In this document: piece by piece, positions 24,255 through 32,079 of the stretch
Layout of the letters: each line of letters opens with the position of its first letter
How positions within the stretch are numbered: position 1 is the first letter of the stretch
Assembly: GCF_016863175.1 (NCBI RefSeq)
Contig: NZ_BOOJ01000083.1
Location: 1-38,909 of the forward strand
From: Paraplanobispora siamensis
GTDB lineage: Bacteria > Actinomycetota > Actinomycetes > Streptosporangiales > Streptosporangiaceae
Direction of reading: 5' to 3'
Length of the DNA: 38,909 nucleotides
Made by a program: the position numbers and the translations under genes
The notes under the pieces: model-generated
What the model saw: only the letters and a program-made list of their open reading frames with translations
The model's database searches: none
Told to the model about the DNA's origin: nothing

Positions 24255-24878
24255 GTGGCTCTGCGGCACGCGGTGCTGGCGGCACTGCTGGACGGCGAGT
24301 TCAGCGGCTACCAGCTGACCAAGGTCTTCGACGTGGGCGTCTCCAACTTCTGGTACGCCACCCCGCAGCAGCTGTACGCCGAGCTGGCCAAGATGGAGAG
24401 CGACGGCCTGCTGACAGGCCGGAGGGTGGTCCAGCAGGGGCGCCCCGACAAGCGGATGTTCACCGTGACCGGGGCCGGTCTGGCCGAGCTGGCCGCCTTC
24501 GCCGCGGCGCCGGCCAAACCCCTGCTGATCCGTGACGACCTGATCGTGAAGGTCCACGCCTGCGACCTGCTCGATCCCGAACCCCTCATCGCCCAGCTCC
24601 ACGAGCGCGCCGCCGAGGCCGCGGCCAAGCTCGAGCTGTTCGACAAGATGCTCGTGCGCCTGCGGGGCGGGCTGGAAGAGGAGGAGTTCCTGCGCCGGGG
24701 CGAACGCGTCGGCCCGTACCTCACCTGCCTGGGCGGGCTCCGGCTGGAGCGGCAGATGCGCGAGTGGTGCCTGCAGACGGCGCGGACGCTGAGCGAGCGC
24801 GCCGTACGAGACGAGACTGCGCAAGACGAGAGCGCACGAGACGAGCCCGCGCGAGGCGGGAAGGGAACGCTGCCGTGA
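24255..24878 (+). CDS. PadR-family transcriptional regulator
   Basis: 207 aa, GTG 24255. It has an N-terminal PadR winged helix (LRHAVLAALLDGEFSGYQLTKVFDVGVSNFW ... QQLYAELAKMESDGLLTGRRV ... KRMFTVTGAGLAELAAF), followed by the C-terminal helical dimerisation domain of Vir_act_alpha_C type (IRDDLIVKVHACDLLDPEPLIAQLHERAAEAAAKLELF). The last 30 residues are a charged low-complexity tail built from near-repeats of DE(T/S/P)A(Q/R). Its TGA overlaps the GTG of the SGNH hydrolase (GTGA), so the two form an operon, probably repressed by PadR through the upstream inverted repeat. Confidence 0.92.
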   Translation: MALRHAVLAALLDGEFSGYQLTKVFDVGVSNFWYATPQQLYAELAKMESDGLLTGRRVVQQGRPDKRMFTVTGAGLAELAAFAAAPAKPLLIRDDLIVKVHACDLLDPEPLIAQLHERAAEAAAKLELFDKMLVRLRGGLEEEEFLRRGERVGPYLTCLGGLRLERQMREWCLQTARTLSERAVRDETAQDESARDEPARGGKGTLP

Positions 24879-25693
24879 CGATCTACCACCGCTACGTCGC
24901 CCTCGGGGACAGCCAGACCGAAGGGCTCGGCGACGGCGACGACGTGCGGGGACACCGCGGTTTCGCCGACCGGCTCGCCGAGCAGCTGGCCCTGCTCAAT
25001 CCCGATCTGCTCTACGCCAACCTCGCCGTACGCGGCCGCCTGGCCGCCCAGGTCCGCGACGAGCAGCTCGAGGCCGCCCTGAAGCTGCGCCCCGACCTGG
25101 TCACGGTCATGGCCGGTATGAACGACCTCATCCGTCCCCGGTTCGACGCGGCCGAGGTGGCGGGCGCCCTGGAGGAGATGTTCGCCGCGCTGACCGCCTC
25201 CGGGGCGCACGTGGTCACCGTGACCTTCCCCGACATCGGCAGAATCGTCCCGCTCGCGCGGCGGCTGCTGCCCAGGGTTCTCGACCTCAACGCCCGCATC
25301 CGCCAGGCCACCGCCCGCCACGGCGTGACCGTCATCGACACCTTCCCGCTCACCTCCGTCACCGACACGCGGGTATGGAGCGCCGACCGGCTGCACGCCA
25401 GCCCGCACGGCCACTCCGTGATCGCCGCCGCGCTGGCGCACGCGCTGGAGCTGCCCGGCAGCGACGGCACCTGGATGGACCCGCTCCCGCCGCTGCCCGC
25501 GCCGGCCCCCTGGCAGGCGGCGGCCACCGAGGCGCGCTGGCTGGCCTCGTTCGCCGGGCCGTGGATCGGCCGCCGCCTGCGCGGGCGCTCCTCCGGCGAC
25601 GGCCGTACGGCCAAGCGCCCCGCTCTCCTGCCGGTCATCACGCCCGGCGGTCAGGCGGCCCCCGGCGGGCCGAACGCGGCCGCGGCCCCCTGA
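24875..25693 (+). CDS. SGNH/GDSL-type hydrolase
   Basis: 272 aa from GTG 24875, overlapping the PadR stop. Block I is VALGDSQTEG with nucleophile S13, block III is AGMNDLIRP (catalytic Asn), and block V is SADRLHASPHGHSVIA (Asp and His). The Gly-containing block II is NLAVRGRLA. There is no signal peptide, so it is a cytoplasmic esterase or lipase of the SGNH family. The C-terminal about 75 residues (Pro/Ala-rich, then WLASFAGPWIGRRLRGRSSG) are a tail seen in many actinobacterial members. The substrate cannot be predicted. Translational coupling to PadR implies regulated expression. Confidence 0.92.
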   Translation: MTIYHRYVALGDSQTEGLGDGDDVRGHRGFADRLAEQLALLNPDLLYANLAVRGRLAAQVRDEQLEAALKLRPDLVTVMAGMNDLIRPRFDAAEVAGALEEMFAALTASGAHVVTVTFPDIGRIVPLARRLLPRVLDLNARIRQATARHGVTVIDTFPLTSVTDTRVWSADRLHASPHGHSVIAAALAHALELPGSDGTWMDPLPPLPAPAPWQAAATEARWLASFAGPWIGRRLRGRSSGDGRTAKRPALLPVITPGGQAAPGGPNAAAAP

Positions 25694-25716
25694 CCTGCCT
25701 CCTCGGGCAGAGGCGG

Positions 25717-26439
25717 TCAGCGGCCGAAGGAGCCGACCAGGGCCTCGGGCCGGTCGCGGATGGCGTACAGGTCCCAGAAGTGGCCGGCGAACACGTCGGG
25801 GTGGATCACCTCCGGCTCGAATCCGAGCGGTTCGGGCGAGGAGGTGATCGCCCGGTGCGGCACGCTGCCCTCGATCATGGCGCCGACGTTGACGGCGCCC
25901 ACGTACACGCCCTTGTCCGCGAGTGAGGCGTTGAGCGTGTGGACGTAGTTGCGCAGCGCGGCCTGGGCCATGCCGATGTTGCCCAGGAACGGGGTCGGGT
26001 GCAGGCCGGACTGGCCCGCCGTGAACAGGATCGCGCCCTCGCCGCGCTCGACCATGTCAGGCAGGACCTGCCGGACCAGGGCGACCGCCGACAGCAGGAA
26101 GCGGTCGAGGATCAGCTGCGTGTTCTCGACGTCGACGTCGAGCGCGGCCTGGATGCCCTCGCCCATGTCGCCGCCGCCCGGGCTGAACTCCGCCACGTCG
26201 ATGCGCCCGTAGGCGCGCTTGATGGCCGCGACGGCGCCCGCGATCTGGTCGCGGTCGTAGACGTCGGCGGTGAAGCCCGCCGCCTCGATGCCGTCGGCGG
26301 CCAGCTCGGCCACCAGGCGGTCGAGGTTGGCGGCGGTACGGGCGACGAGCGCGACGCGGAAGCCTTCACGGCCGAAGCGGCGGGCGACGGACAGGCCCAG
26401 GACGGGGCCGGCACCGAAGATCGCAAGGGTCTTGGGCAT
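25717..26439 (-). CDS. Short-chain dehydrogenase-like protein lacking the catalytic YxxxK
   Basis: 240 aa, ATG 26439-26437 with AAGGAG 12 nt upstream. It has a Rossmann fold with a glycine-rich nucleotide site (AIFGAGPVLGLSVARRFGREG), VALVART, FTADVYD and strand 5-like GEGAILFTAGQSG. At the place where SDR enzymes carry YxxxK it reads GNIGMAQAALRNYVHTL, so both the Tyr and the Lys are missing while the general fold is kept. It may bind NAD(P) without classical SDR catalysis, or use other residues. It is divergent from a TetR regulator across a 62-bp nested palindrome and is almost certainly that regulator's target. Confidence 0.88.
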   Translation of the reverse strand: MPKTLAIFGAGPVLGLSVARRFGREGFRVALVARTAANLDRLVAELAADGIEAAGFTADVYDRDQIAGAVAAIKRAYGRIDVAEFSPGGGDMGEGIQAALDVDVENTQLILDRFLLSAVALVRQVLPDMVERGEGAILFTAGQSGLHPTPFLGNIGMAQAALRNYVHTLNASLADKGVYVGAVNVGAMIEGSVPHRAITSSPEPLGFEPEVIHPDVFAGHFWDLYAIRDRPEALVGSFGR

Positions 26440-26470
26440 GCGGGGGTCAGCTCCTTCGACGGGATCCCAA

Positions 26471-26532
26471 TAAGTTGACCGTACTCTCAACTTATTTGAG
26501 CGTACGCATAAGTTGGGAGTACGGTCAACTTA
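26471..26532. promoter_or_regulatory. Nested palindromic operator between SDR and TetR genes
   Basis: Perfect 16-bp arms TAAGTTGACCGTACTC (26471-26486) and GAGTACGGTCAACTTA (26517-26532). An inner inverted pair CAACTTA (26488-26494) and TAAGTTG (26509-26515) shares the same centre. Four AAGTTG half-sites therefore flank one dyad, enough for two TetR dimers controlling both promoters. Confidence 0.8.
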
Positions 26533-26546
26533 GGTAGGATCGGCTC

Positions 26547-27182
26547 ATGCCGCCCCGTACGAAGCCGCTGAGGAAGGACGCGCAGCGCAACCGCGACCTG
26601 CTGGTCACCACCGCCCGCGAGCTGTTCGCCGCCCGCGGCCTGGACGTCTCCCTCGACGAGATCGCCCGCACGGCGGGGGTCAGCAGCGGCACGCTGTACA
26701 ACCACTTCCCCGATCGCGCCGACCTGGTCGAGGCCGTCTTCGCCGACCGCGTCGCGACCGTGGCCGAGATCGCCGAGCACGCCCTGGCGATAGCCGACCC
26801 GTGGGCGGGTCTGGTCCACTTCCTGGAACGGGTCTGCGAACTGCAGGCCGCCGACCGCGGATACAACGACCTGGTCTCCCGCCGCCTCCCGCAGGCGCCC
26901 CCCACCGAGGATCACGCGCGCGGCTATGAGCTGATGGTCAGGATCATCGACCGGGCGCGGGAGTCCGGGGCGCTACGCGACGACGTCACCCTGGAGGACA
27001 TGGCCTTTGTGACCTGGGGGACCGCCCGCACGGTCGAGGCCACAGCCGGCGTCAGGCCGCAGGCCTGGCGCCGCCACCTGGCGTTGATGCTGGACGGCCT
27101 GCGGGCCACGGCGGCCCGCCCCCTGCCGGAACCGCCGCTGCGCCCGGAGGAACTGGCCGACATCATGCGCGCCTGCTCCTGA
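26547..27182 (+). CDS. TetR-family transcriptional regulator
   Basis: 211 aa, ATG 26547. The N-terminal HTH (NRDLLVTTARELFAARGLDVSLDEIARTAGVSSGTLYNHFPDRADLVEAVFADRV) is canonical TetR. The C-terminal ligand domain is helical, with no assigned ligand. The operator ends only 14 bp upstream of the start, so binding would block its own transcription as well as that of the divergent SDR gene. There is little room for a ribosome site, so a leaderless or very short leader is possible. A GC hairpin follows 10 bp after the stop. Confidence 0.93.
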   Translation: MPPRTKPLRKDAQRNRDLLVTTARELFAARGLDVSLDEIARTAGVSSGTLYNHFPDRADLVEAVFADRVATVAEIAEHALAIADPWAGLVHFLERVCELQAADRGYNDLVSRRLPQAPPTEDHARGYELMVRIIDRARESGALRDDVTLEDMAFVTWGTARTVEATAGVRPQAWRRHLALMLDGLRATAARPLPEPPLRPEELADIMRACS

Positions 27183-27191
27183 CGTGTGCGC

Positions 27192-27212
27192 CCCGGCCGG
27201 TGAGCGGCCGGG
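27192..27212. terminator. GC-rich hairpin between converging genes
   Basis: CCCGGCCG/CGGCCGGG arms, 5-nt loop, directly after the TetR stop and before the end of the converging NmrA-like gene. No T-run. Confidence 0.5.
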
Positions 27213-27286
27213 AGCCGGAGCGCGCCGCGGCGGACGAACGCGGTCGGGTCTTCCCGTCCGGACCCGGCCCCCGGCGCGCTGCGGGC

Positions 27287-28123
27287 TCAGCGGAAGGCCG
27301 CGGCGTTGCGCGCCGCCCAGTCGGCGAAGGCACGCGGCGCCCGGCCGAGGACCCGCTCGACGTCGGGGCTGATCCGCCGCTCGGCGGGGGTGGGCTCGCC
27401 GAGGATGGCCAGGGTCGTCTCCACCACGGGTGCGGGCATGAACGCCAGCATCTGCGCGCGTGCCTCCTCACGGGTCTGCTCGACGAACCGGACCGGCTCG
27501 CCGATCGCGTCGCCGATCGCCTCGGCCCGCTGCCGGGGCGTGCTGAGGGCGGGCCCGGTCAGCTCGTAGACCTGCCCGGTGTGACCGTCCCGGGTCAGGG
27601 CCGCGGCGGCCACCTCGGCGATGTCGGCCGGGTCGACGACCGGCAGGCCGACGTCCCCGAACGGGGCGGCGACCGCGCGCCGGGCGCGGACCGGCTCGGC
27701 CCAGGCGTAGGCGTTGGAGGCGAAGCCGCCGGGCCGCAGGATCGTCCAGTCCAGGCCCGACCGTCGTACGGCGTCCTCGATGGCGCGCATCGTGGCCCCG
27801 TGGGAGGCCGACTCCGGCCGGGTCGCGACGCCCTGGGAGGACAGCAGCACGACCCGTGCGACCCCGCCGGCCTCCGCCATGCCGAGGATGGCGTCCGGGT
27901 CCAGCAGGTGCCCGGCGCCGGTGTCGTGCAGGAACAGCGCCCCGGCGCCGTCGAAGGCCTCCCGCAGGCCCGCGGGTTCGGTGAGGTCGGCCGGCAGGTG
28001 CCGGGCCCCGGCCGGGACCGGCGACGGCGTGCGGGAGATCGCGGTCACCTTCTCCCCTGCTGAAGCAAGCACTTGGACAAGCTCCCGCCCGACGTTACCG
28101 GTCGCGCCCGTCACAACGATCAT
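27287..28123 (-). CDS. NmrA-like NAD(P)-binding protein
   Basis: 278 aa. The N-terminal VVTGATGNVGRELVQVLASAG is the NmrA/isoflavone-reductase type nucleotide motif. It is followed by HLPADLTEP, VARVVLLSSQGVAT, WTILRPGGFASN and a variable C-terminal substrate domain (VYELTGPALSTPRQRAEAIGDAIGEPVRFVE). Such proteins are NAD(P)H-dependent reductases or redox sensors. It is divergent from a TetR gene with two palindromes in the shared promoter, giving the same target-plus-TetR arrangement as the SDR pair 1 kb away. It starts at ATG 28123, just beyond the operators. Confidence 0.9.
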   Translation of the reverse strand: MIVVTGATGNVGRELVQVLASAGEKVTAISRTPSPVPAGARHLPADLTEPAGLREAFDGAGALFLHDTGAGHLLDPDAILGMAEAGGVARVVLLSSQGVATRPESASHGATMRAIEDAVRRSGLDWTILRPGGFASNAYAWAEPVRARRAVAAPFGDVGLPVVDPADIAEVAAAALTRDGHTGQVYELTGPALSTPRQRAEAIGDAIGEPVRFVEQTREEARAQMLAFMPAPVVETTLAILGEPTPAERRISPDVERVLGRAPRAFADWAARNAAAFR

Positions 28124-28140
28124 GATGTGTCCCCTGTCTG

Positions 28141-28215
28141 AGTTAGTTGACTAACTAAGAGGGACCATAGCGGGCGGTCCCGCCGTACGTCTAGAGTTAG
28201 TCAGGTGACTGACTC
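28141..28215. promoter_or_regulatory. Two TetR-type operators in a divergent promoter
   Basis: AGTTAGTTGACTAACT (28141-28156) is a perfect palindrome. GAGTTAGTC (28194-28202) and GACTGACTC (28207-28215) form a second one with one mismatch that overlaps the GTG start of the TetR gene. TAGAGT at 28192 could be the -10 box of a leaderless transcript. Confidence 0.65.
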
Positions 28216-28780
28216 AACAGGGGTCCGGCGGCCGGGCAAGCGGGAACGGTTGGCGGCCGCCGCCGTGCGGATCCTGCACGAGCAGGGCGTCGAGAAGACG
28301 ACGCTGGCCGACATCGCCAAGGCGGCCGAGGTGCCGGTGGGCAACGTCTACTACTACTTCAAGACCAAGGACCAGCTCATCGAGGCGGCGATCGAGGCGC
28401 ACCGGCGCGACCTGGGAGAGATGACCGCCTCGCTCGATCGGCTGCCCACCCCCCAGGAGCGGCTCAAGGCCCTGCTGAACGGCTGGGTGGAACAGCGCGA
28501 ACTCGCCGCCCGCTTCGGCTGCCCCACCGGGACGCTGGCCTCGGAGCTCGACAAGCGCGACGACGGCCTCGACCGCGCGATCGCCGACGTCATGCGGGCA
28601 CTGCTCGACTGGGCCGAGCTGCAGTTCCGGGAGATGGGGCGCGACGACTCCCGCGAGCTCGCCGTCGCCCTGATAGCCGCCTACCAGGGCATATCCCTGC
28701 TCACCAACACCTTCCGCGACCCCGAGCTGATGGCCGTCGAAGGCCGCCGGCTGGAGCGCTGGATCGACTCCCTGGCCTGA
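28205..28780 (+). CDS. TetR-family transcriptional regulator
   Basis: 191 aa from GTG 28205. The HTH is KRERLAAAAVRILHEQGVEKTTLADIAKAAEVPVGNVYYYFKTKDQLIEAAI. The C-terminal part has a TetR_C pattern (FGCPTGTLASELDKRDDGLDRAIADVMRALLDWAELQF) like the AcuR/YxaF group. The start lies within an operator, so translation probably initiates at or near the 5' end of the mRNA. It is divergent from the NmrA-like gene. It is the last gene before the palindrome-rich region: a perfect 29-bp palindrome begins 22 bp after its stop. Confidence 0.93.
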   Translation: MTDSTGVRRPGKRERLAAAAVRILHEQGVEKTTLADIAKAAEVPVGNVYYYFKTKDQLIEAAIEAHRRDLGEMTASLDRLPTPQERLKALLNGWVEQRELAARFGCPTGTLASELDKRDDGLDRAIADVMRALLDWAELQFREMGRDDSRELAVALIAAYQGISLLTNTFRDPELMAVEGRRLERWIDSLA

Positions 28781-28806
28781 GGGCCCCGGCCCGGCGAACG
28801 GCCGGA

Positions 28807-28825
28807 GTGTTTACGCCGTAAACAC
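28807..28825. repeat. parS-like palindrome, site 1
   Basis: GTGTTTACGCCGTAAACAC, perfect, centre C. The symmetry extends to 29 bp (28802-28830; outer arms CCGGA/TCCGG). It lies between the converging TetR and BMP-lipoprotein genes and may also act as a terminator hairpin. Confidence 0.9.
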
Positions 28826-28898
28826 TCCGGGAGATCGCCGCGGGCCCGCCGTACCTCATGAAGAGTAGGTACGGCGCGCCGCGAGCGGACCCCGGCAG

Positions 28899-28917
28899 GT
28901 GTTTACGGCGTAAACAC
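28899..28917. repeat. parS-like palindrome, site 2
   Basis: Perfect core, centre G. The symmetry extends to 35 bp (28891-28925) through outer arms CCCGGCAG/CTGCCGGG that differ from those of site 1. It is near the 3' end of the BMP-lipoprotein gene. Confidence 0.9.
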
Positions 28918-28973
28918 CTGCCGGGCGGAGACCCGGCGCGGGGACCGGGCCAGGACTCGGTTCAGCGCCCGGC

Positions 28974-30026
28974 TCAGGGCTTGGTGGGAACCGTGACGGC
29001 TCCGTCGAGGATCTGCTGGCGGATGCTGTCCACCTTGCGCTGCACCTCGCTGACGGCCTTGGCGTTGGAGACCGAGTAGCCCACGCCGTCGGTCTTGAGG
29101 TCGAAGCGCTTGACGCCTCCGGCGCGGTCGCCCTTGATGAAGGCCTGGATCTCCTGGAAGACCGCGTTGTCCACGCGCTTGATCATCGAGCTCAGGATGG
29201 AGTCGCGGACCCCGGGCTCGGCGGTCTGGTACTGGTCGGAGTCGACTCCGATGGCCCAGGTGCCCTTGCGGGCGGCGACGGCCTGCAGCGAACCGGCGCC
29301 GGAGGCTCCGGCGGCGGTGTAGACGACGTCCACCCCGTCGGCGAGCATCCGCTCGGCGATCTTCTTGGCCTTGTCGGGGACGCCGAAACCGCTGAAGTCC
29401 GGGGGAGTGGACAGGTAGTCGACGCTGACCCGCACACCCGGCCGGGCCTTGCGGGCGCCGGCGGTGAAGCCCGCCTCGAACTTCTGCAGCAGCGGCATGC
29501 GCACGCCGCCGATGAACCCGATCCGGCCGGACTGCGACTTCATGGCTGCCGCGGCTCCGACGAGGTAGGAGCCCTGCTCCTCGGCGAAGACCAGGGAGAC
29601 CACGTTCGGAGCGCTGAAGGAGTCGTCGTCGACGATGGCGAAGGTGGTGTCGGGGAACTCGGCGGCGACCGTCTGGACGGCCTTGGCGTACAGGAAGCCG
29701 ACCGCGATGACGGGGTTGCGCCCGGCCTTGGCCAGCTCGCGCAGCTTGGTCGCCCGCTCCTCTTCGGTCTCCTCGGAGAGCGTGACCTCGACCCCGTCGA
29801 CCTCCAGCTCCTTCTTCGCCCGGTCCAGGCCCGCGGCCGCCGCGTCGTTGAAGCTCTTGTCGCCCCGGCCGCCCTGGTCGAAGGCGAGCCCGACGCGCAC
29901 CTGCTCCAGACCGAGGCCGTCGGTTTCGGCGGCGGCGAGGCGCAGAGCCGGTTCCGGCTCGGCGCCGCACCCGGCGAGGGCCGTGACGGCCACGGCGGCC
30001 AGCACGGCCATGCTCCTGTAGCGCAC
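28974..30026 (-). CDS. BMP/PnrA-family substrate-binding lipoprotein
   Basis: 350 aa, GTG 30026. It has a lipoprotein signal with lipobox LAGC (Cys20). The mature part matches the BMP family (Pfam Bmp): VRVGLAFDQGGRGDKSFNDAAAAGL, VGFLYAKAVQTVAAEFPDTTFAIVDD, VSLVFAEEQGSYLVGAAAA, GRIGFIGGVRMPLLQKFEAGFTAG, VVYTAAGASGAGSLQA and WAIGVDSDQYQ. PnrA-type members bind purine nucleosides for an ABC importer, but no permease or ATPase gene is in the window. Only the adjacent chemoreceptor (30.2-31.8 kb) shares strand and neighbourhood. The binding protein might therefore present its ligand to that receptor, which is inference. Confidence 0.93.
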   Translation of the reverse strand: MRYRSMAVLAAVAVTALAGCGAEPEPALRLAAAETDGLGLEQVRVGLAFDQGGRGDKSFNDAAAAGLDRAKKELEVDGVEVTLSEETEEERATKLRELAKAGRNPVIAVGFLYAKAVQTVAAEFPDTTFAIVDDDSFSAPNVVSLVFAEEQGSYLVGAAAAMKSQSGRIGFIGGVRMPLLQKFEAGFTAGARKARPGVRVSVDYLSTPPDFSGFGVPDKAKKIAERMLADGVDVVYTAAGASGAGSLQAVAARKGTWAIGVDSDQYQTAEPGVRDSILSSMIKRVDNAVFQEIQAFIKGDRAGGVKRFDLKTDGVGYSVSNAKAVSEVQRKVDSIRQQILDGAVTVPTKP

Positions 30027-30105
30027 TGTGGTCTTCCTTCTCGTCGTGGACGACGGGTTCGGATCGATCTGTTCGGTTGGTGGGACGGGGCTGCGGGACG
30101 CCGGA

Positions 30106-30124
30106 GTGTTTACGGCGTAAACAC
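30106..30124. repeat. parS-like palindrome, site 3
   Basis: GTGTTTACGGCGTAAACAC, perfect, centre G. First of five sites in the closely spaced array between the lipoprotein and chemoreceptor genes. Confidence 0.9.
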
Positions 30125-30130
30125 TCGCGG

Positions 30131-30149
30131 GTGTTCACGCCGTAAACAC
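30131..30149. repeat. parS-like palindrome, site 4 (one mismatch)
   Basis: GTGTTCACGCCGTAAACAC. One T-to-C change in the left arm relative to consensus; the symmetry continues outward as GCGG/CCGC. Confidence 0.8.
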
Positions 30150-30155
30150 CCGCCG

Positions 30156-30174
30156 GTGTTCACGGCGTGAGCGC
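30156..30174. repeat. parS-like palindrome, site 5 (degenerate)
   Basis: GTGTTCACGGCGTGAGCGC. The left-arm T-to-C change is matched by A-to-G in the right arm, so the inner TCACG/CGTGA symmetry is kept while the outer right arm has decayed. Confidence 0.6.
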
Positions 30175-30178
30175 CCGG

Positions 30179-30197
30179 GTGTTTACGGCGTAAACAC
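30179..30197. repeat. parS-like palindrome, site 6
   Basis: Perfect GTGTTTACGGCGTAAACAC, fourth site of the array, 23 bp from the previous one. Confidence 0.9.
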
Positions 30198-30202
30198 TTG
30201 GA

Positions 30203-30221
30203 CCCTTCACGGCGTGGACAC
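30203..30221. repeat. parS-like palindrome, site 7 (degenerate)
   Basis: CCCTTCACGGCGTGGACAC. Recognisable centre and right arm, poor left outer arm. It ends 15 bp before the chemoreceptor stop. Confidence 0.45.
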
Positions 30222-30235
30222 CCCGGCCGGCCGGG

Positions 30236-31840
30236 TCAGTGGCGGAACTGACCGACGGCCTCCCGCAGGCGCTGGGACACGCTGTTGAGCTCGGCGACCC
30301 TCTGACGCGAGCGGGTGATGTCGGCGTCGACCTCGGAGGCCGAGGAGGCCACCAGGGCGATGCTGTCCGCGATGCGGGTGGCTCCCGCGGCGGCGTCGGC
30401 CACGTTGCGGTTCATCTCGTTCGTCGTCGCGGTCTGCTCCTCCACCGCGCTGGCGATCGTCAGCTGGTAGCTGCTGATCCCGGAGATGACCTCGCTGATC
30501 TTGTTGATGGCGCCGACCGCGGCGGTGCTGTCGTTCTGGATCGCCTGCACCAGACGGCCGATCTCGTCGGTCGCCGAGGCGGTCTCCTGGGCCAGGTTCT
30601 TGACCTCGTGGGCGACCACGGCGAAGCCCTTGCCGGCGTCGCCGGCGCGGGCGGCCTCGATGGTGGCGTTGAGGGCCAGCAGGTTGGTCTGCTCGGCGAT
30701 CGAGGTGATGAGGTTGACCACGTGGTTGATCTCGGAGGAGGACGAGGTCAGCTGGGCCACGGTGGTGTTGGCCGACTCGGCGGCGACCACGGCCTCGGCG
30801 GCCACCCGGGCCGCGTCCGAGGCGTTCCTGGAGATCTCCTCGATCGCGCCGCCCATCTCGCGGGAGCCGTCGGCGACGTCGCGCACGCTCTGGCTCACCT
30901 CCTGCGAGGTCCGCACCGCGGCCCCGGCCTGAACGGAGGTCTGGGCGGCGCTGTCGGCGAAGGTGCTGGTGACCTGGTCCAGCTCGGTCGACATCTCCGC
31001 GAGCGTGCCGGCGTGACCGGCCACCTCGGTGACGACCGAACGGACCGCCGAGAGCGCCTCGTTGAGCGCCACCGCCATCTGCGCGGGCTCGTCCTGGCCC
31101 TGGGTCGGCAGCTCCACGTTCAGCTCCCGGCGGGCCACCGTGCGCAGGGCGTCCCGGGCCGCCGTGACGGGGGCGACGATGCTGCGTGTGACGGTGAAGG
31201 CGAGCAGGACGCCCAGCAGGAGCGCCAGCGCCGTACCGACCGTGATGGCCCGCTGGGCGGAGGCGGCCGCGTCCGCGGAGGCCTCCACGGCCTGCTGGCT
31301 GCGCTGGTCGACGGACTGCGCCAGCTGCTGGGAGGCGCGCAGGATCCGGTAGTAGGTGTTCCAGCTGTCGATGGTGGCGAGCTGGTCGCCCTCCCACAGG
31401 GACTCGGGGGTGTCCTTGCGGAAGATCTCGACGATCTCGTCGTTGGTCGCGAAGTACGTCTCGGACTCGGCGGTGATCCGGTCGAACAGCCCGCGCTCGG
31501 AGGTGGTCATGACGTCGGTGGCCACCTGGGAGACGAAGTTCTCGAAGCGCTTGCGCTCCTGCTCCCAGGCCTTGTAGTTGACGGAGTCGCCGCCGAAGGC
31601 CCGGTCGGCGCCCAGCCGGTGGACGTCGGTGATGTAGGCGCTCTGCCAGCCGCTCATGCTGGCCGCGTAGAACTTGATCTCCTTGGCCTGGCTGGTGAGC
31701 ACCTGCAGGTCGCGTACCTGCGCGGCGGTGTTCCGCTGGTCCTGGATCGCGGAGAAGGCGATCACCGCGACCACGGCGAGGAGCACCAGCAGGGCGGTGA
31801 AAGCTCCCGCCAGCCGTACTCCGATTCTGACGCGACGCAT
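30236..31840 (-). CDS. Methyl-accepting chemotaxis protein
   Basis: 534 aa, start at 31840 ([12 protein letters not shown]). Membrane helix 1 is at about 10-32 and an extracellular helical sensor runs to about 200. Helix 2 is at about 202-222, followed by a HAMP domain ([38 protein letters not shown]) and a long signalling coiled coil. The coiled coil's hairpin tip, [40 protein letters not shown], is the conserved CheA/CheW contact. The receptor is complete. No cheA, cheW, cheR or cheB is seen. It is flanked on both sides by parS-like palindromes, with the BMP lipoprotein downstream on the same strand. The architecture resembles the truncated receptor at the left edge. Confidence 0.95.
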   Translation of the reverse strand: MRRVRIGVRLAGAFTALLVLLAVVAVIAFSAIQDQRNTAAQVRDLQVLTSQAKEIKFYAASMSGWQSAYITDVHRLGADRAFGGDSVNYKAWEQERKRFENFVSQVATDVMTTSERGLFDRITAESETYFATNDEIVEIFRKDTPESLWEGDQLATIDSWNTYYRILRASQQLAQSVDQRSQQAVEASADAAASAQRAITVGTALALLLGVLLAFTVTRSIVAPVTAARDALRTVARRELNVELPTQGQDEPAQMAVALNEALSAVRSVVTEVAGHAGTLAEMSTELDQVTSTFADSAAQTSVQAGAAVRTSQEVSQSVRDVADGSREMGGAIEEISRNASDAARVAAEAVVAAESANTTVAQLTSSSSEINHVVNLITSIAEQTNLLALNATIEAARAGDAGKGFAVVAHEVKNLAQETASATDEIGRLVQAIQNDSTAAVGAINKISEVISGISSYQLTIASAVEEQTATTNEMNRNVADAAAGATRIADSIALVASSASEVDADITRSRQRVAELNSVSQRLREAVGQFRH

Positions 31841-31956
31841 GCCAATCCTCCGTGATCGATACTTCTCTGAACACGCATCGGCGGAGGAGAGAGGAACCTG
31901 AGCTCCCCTGCTCCGGGCGGTGGGGTGGGATCGCCCACTCTCGGCGCGCCCTCCGA

Positions 31957-31975
31957 GTGTTTACGCCGTAAACAC
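31957..31975. repeat. parS-like palindrome, site 8
   Basis: Perfect core, centre C, in the divergent gap between the chemoreceptor and the recombinase. The outer arms are not symmetrical. Confidence 0.9.
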
Positions 31976-32000
31976 CGCCGGGTGCTCTGAGGGCTCCGGA

Positions 32001-32019
32001 GTGTTTACGGCGTAAACAC
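32001..32019. repeat. parS-like palindrome, site 9
   Basis: Perfect core, centre G, extended by CGGA/TCCG to 27 bp. It is 25 bp from the end of site 8 and about 60 bp before the recombinase start. Confidence 0.9.
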
Positions 32020-32079
32020 TCCGAGGCGCCGGGCGGCCGGCTTCCTCAGATCACTGTCGGCTCCGCCTGGCAGACTGCG

